DNA from: Gemmatimonadota bacterium
Lineage (GTDB): Bacteria > GCA-2686955
NCBI GenBank assembly: GCA_026991065.1
Contig: JALXCG010000546.1
Location: 1-5,154 of the forward strand
DNA: 5,154 nucleotides
Direction: 5' to 3'
The translations under genes were made by a program, and so were the position numbers. Below the pieces are notes generated by a model that was given only the letters and a program-made list of their open reading frames with translations, had not been told where the DNA came from and did not search any database. This document shows, piece by piece, positions 5,140 to 5,154 of the stretch (within the stretch, counting starts at the first letter, position 1; each line of letters starts with the position of its first letter).

Positions 5140-5154
5140 GGGGCAGTCGATGAT

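Overview
This window is high-GC DNA in which every gene I can support lies on the minus strand, so the biological reading direction runs from the right edge to the left edge. A lipid-A-type N-terminal domain protein, undecaprenyl-phosphate-type sugar enzymes and a cleaved signal peptide all point to a Gram-negative, outer-membrane-bearing bacterium. GTG starts are common and codon third positions are GC-rich. I cannot assign a genus or phylum from the sequence alone.

Right part (about 4060-5154): a TIM-barrel metal-dependent hydrolase of the amidohydrolase-2 type. Its start lies at the window edge and may be incomplete.

Middle (about 2938-4059): a self-contained transcription unit. It has a very good sigma-54 type -24/-12 element (4004-4020), a leader with a strong Shine-Dalgarno, one gene for a 300-residue exported protein, and a GC-rich hairpin terminator (2938-2975). 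I do not recognise this protein as a known family. From residue 73 to its last residue it follows an exact 38-residue register (spacing 10 + 14 + 14), giving six consecutive units. All 13 prolines in that region fall on the register, almost always after N, H, Y or F. This is the most interesting object in the window: an apparently undescribed secreted helical-repeat protein under probable sigma-54 control.

Left part (168-2876): a tightly overlapping three-gene operon. It encodes a GT2 polyprenyl-phosphate sugar synthase, a small three-helix LAB_N membrane protein and an ArnT/PMT-like integral membrane glycosyltransferase. The likely joint task is to load a sugar onto a polyprenyl phosphate on the cytoplasmic face, bring it across the membrane, and transfer it to an envelope acceptor such as lipid A, another glycan or a protein. 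The genes are translationally coupled. An open frame with coding-like composition runs off the left edge (1-113) and may be a fourth, co-transcribed gene.

No RNA genes, insertion sequences, CRISPR arrays or attachment sites are visible. There is no gene-free stretch longer than about 150 bases. The long plus-strand open frames are antisense shadows created by the GC-rich codon usage.
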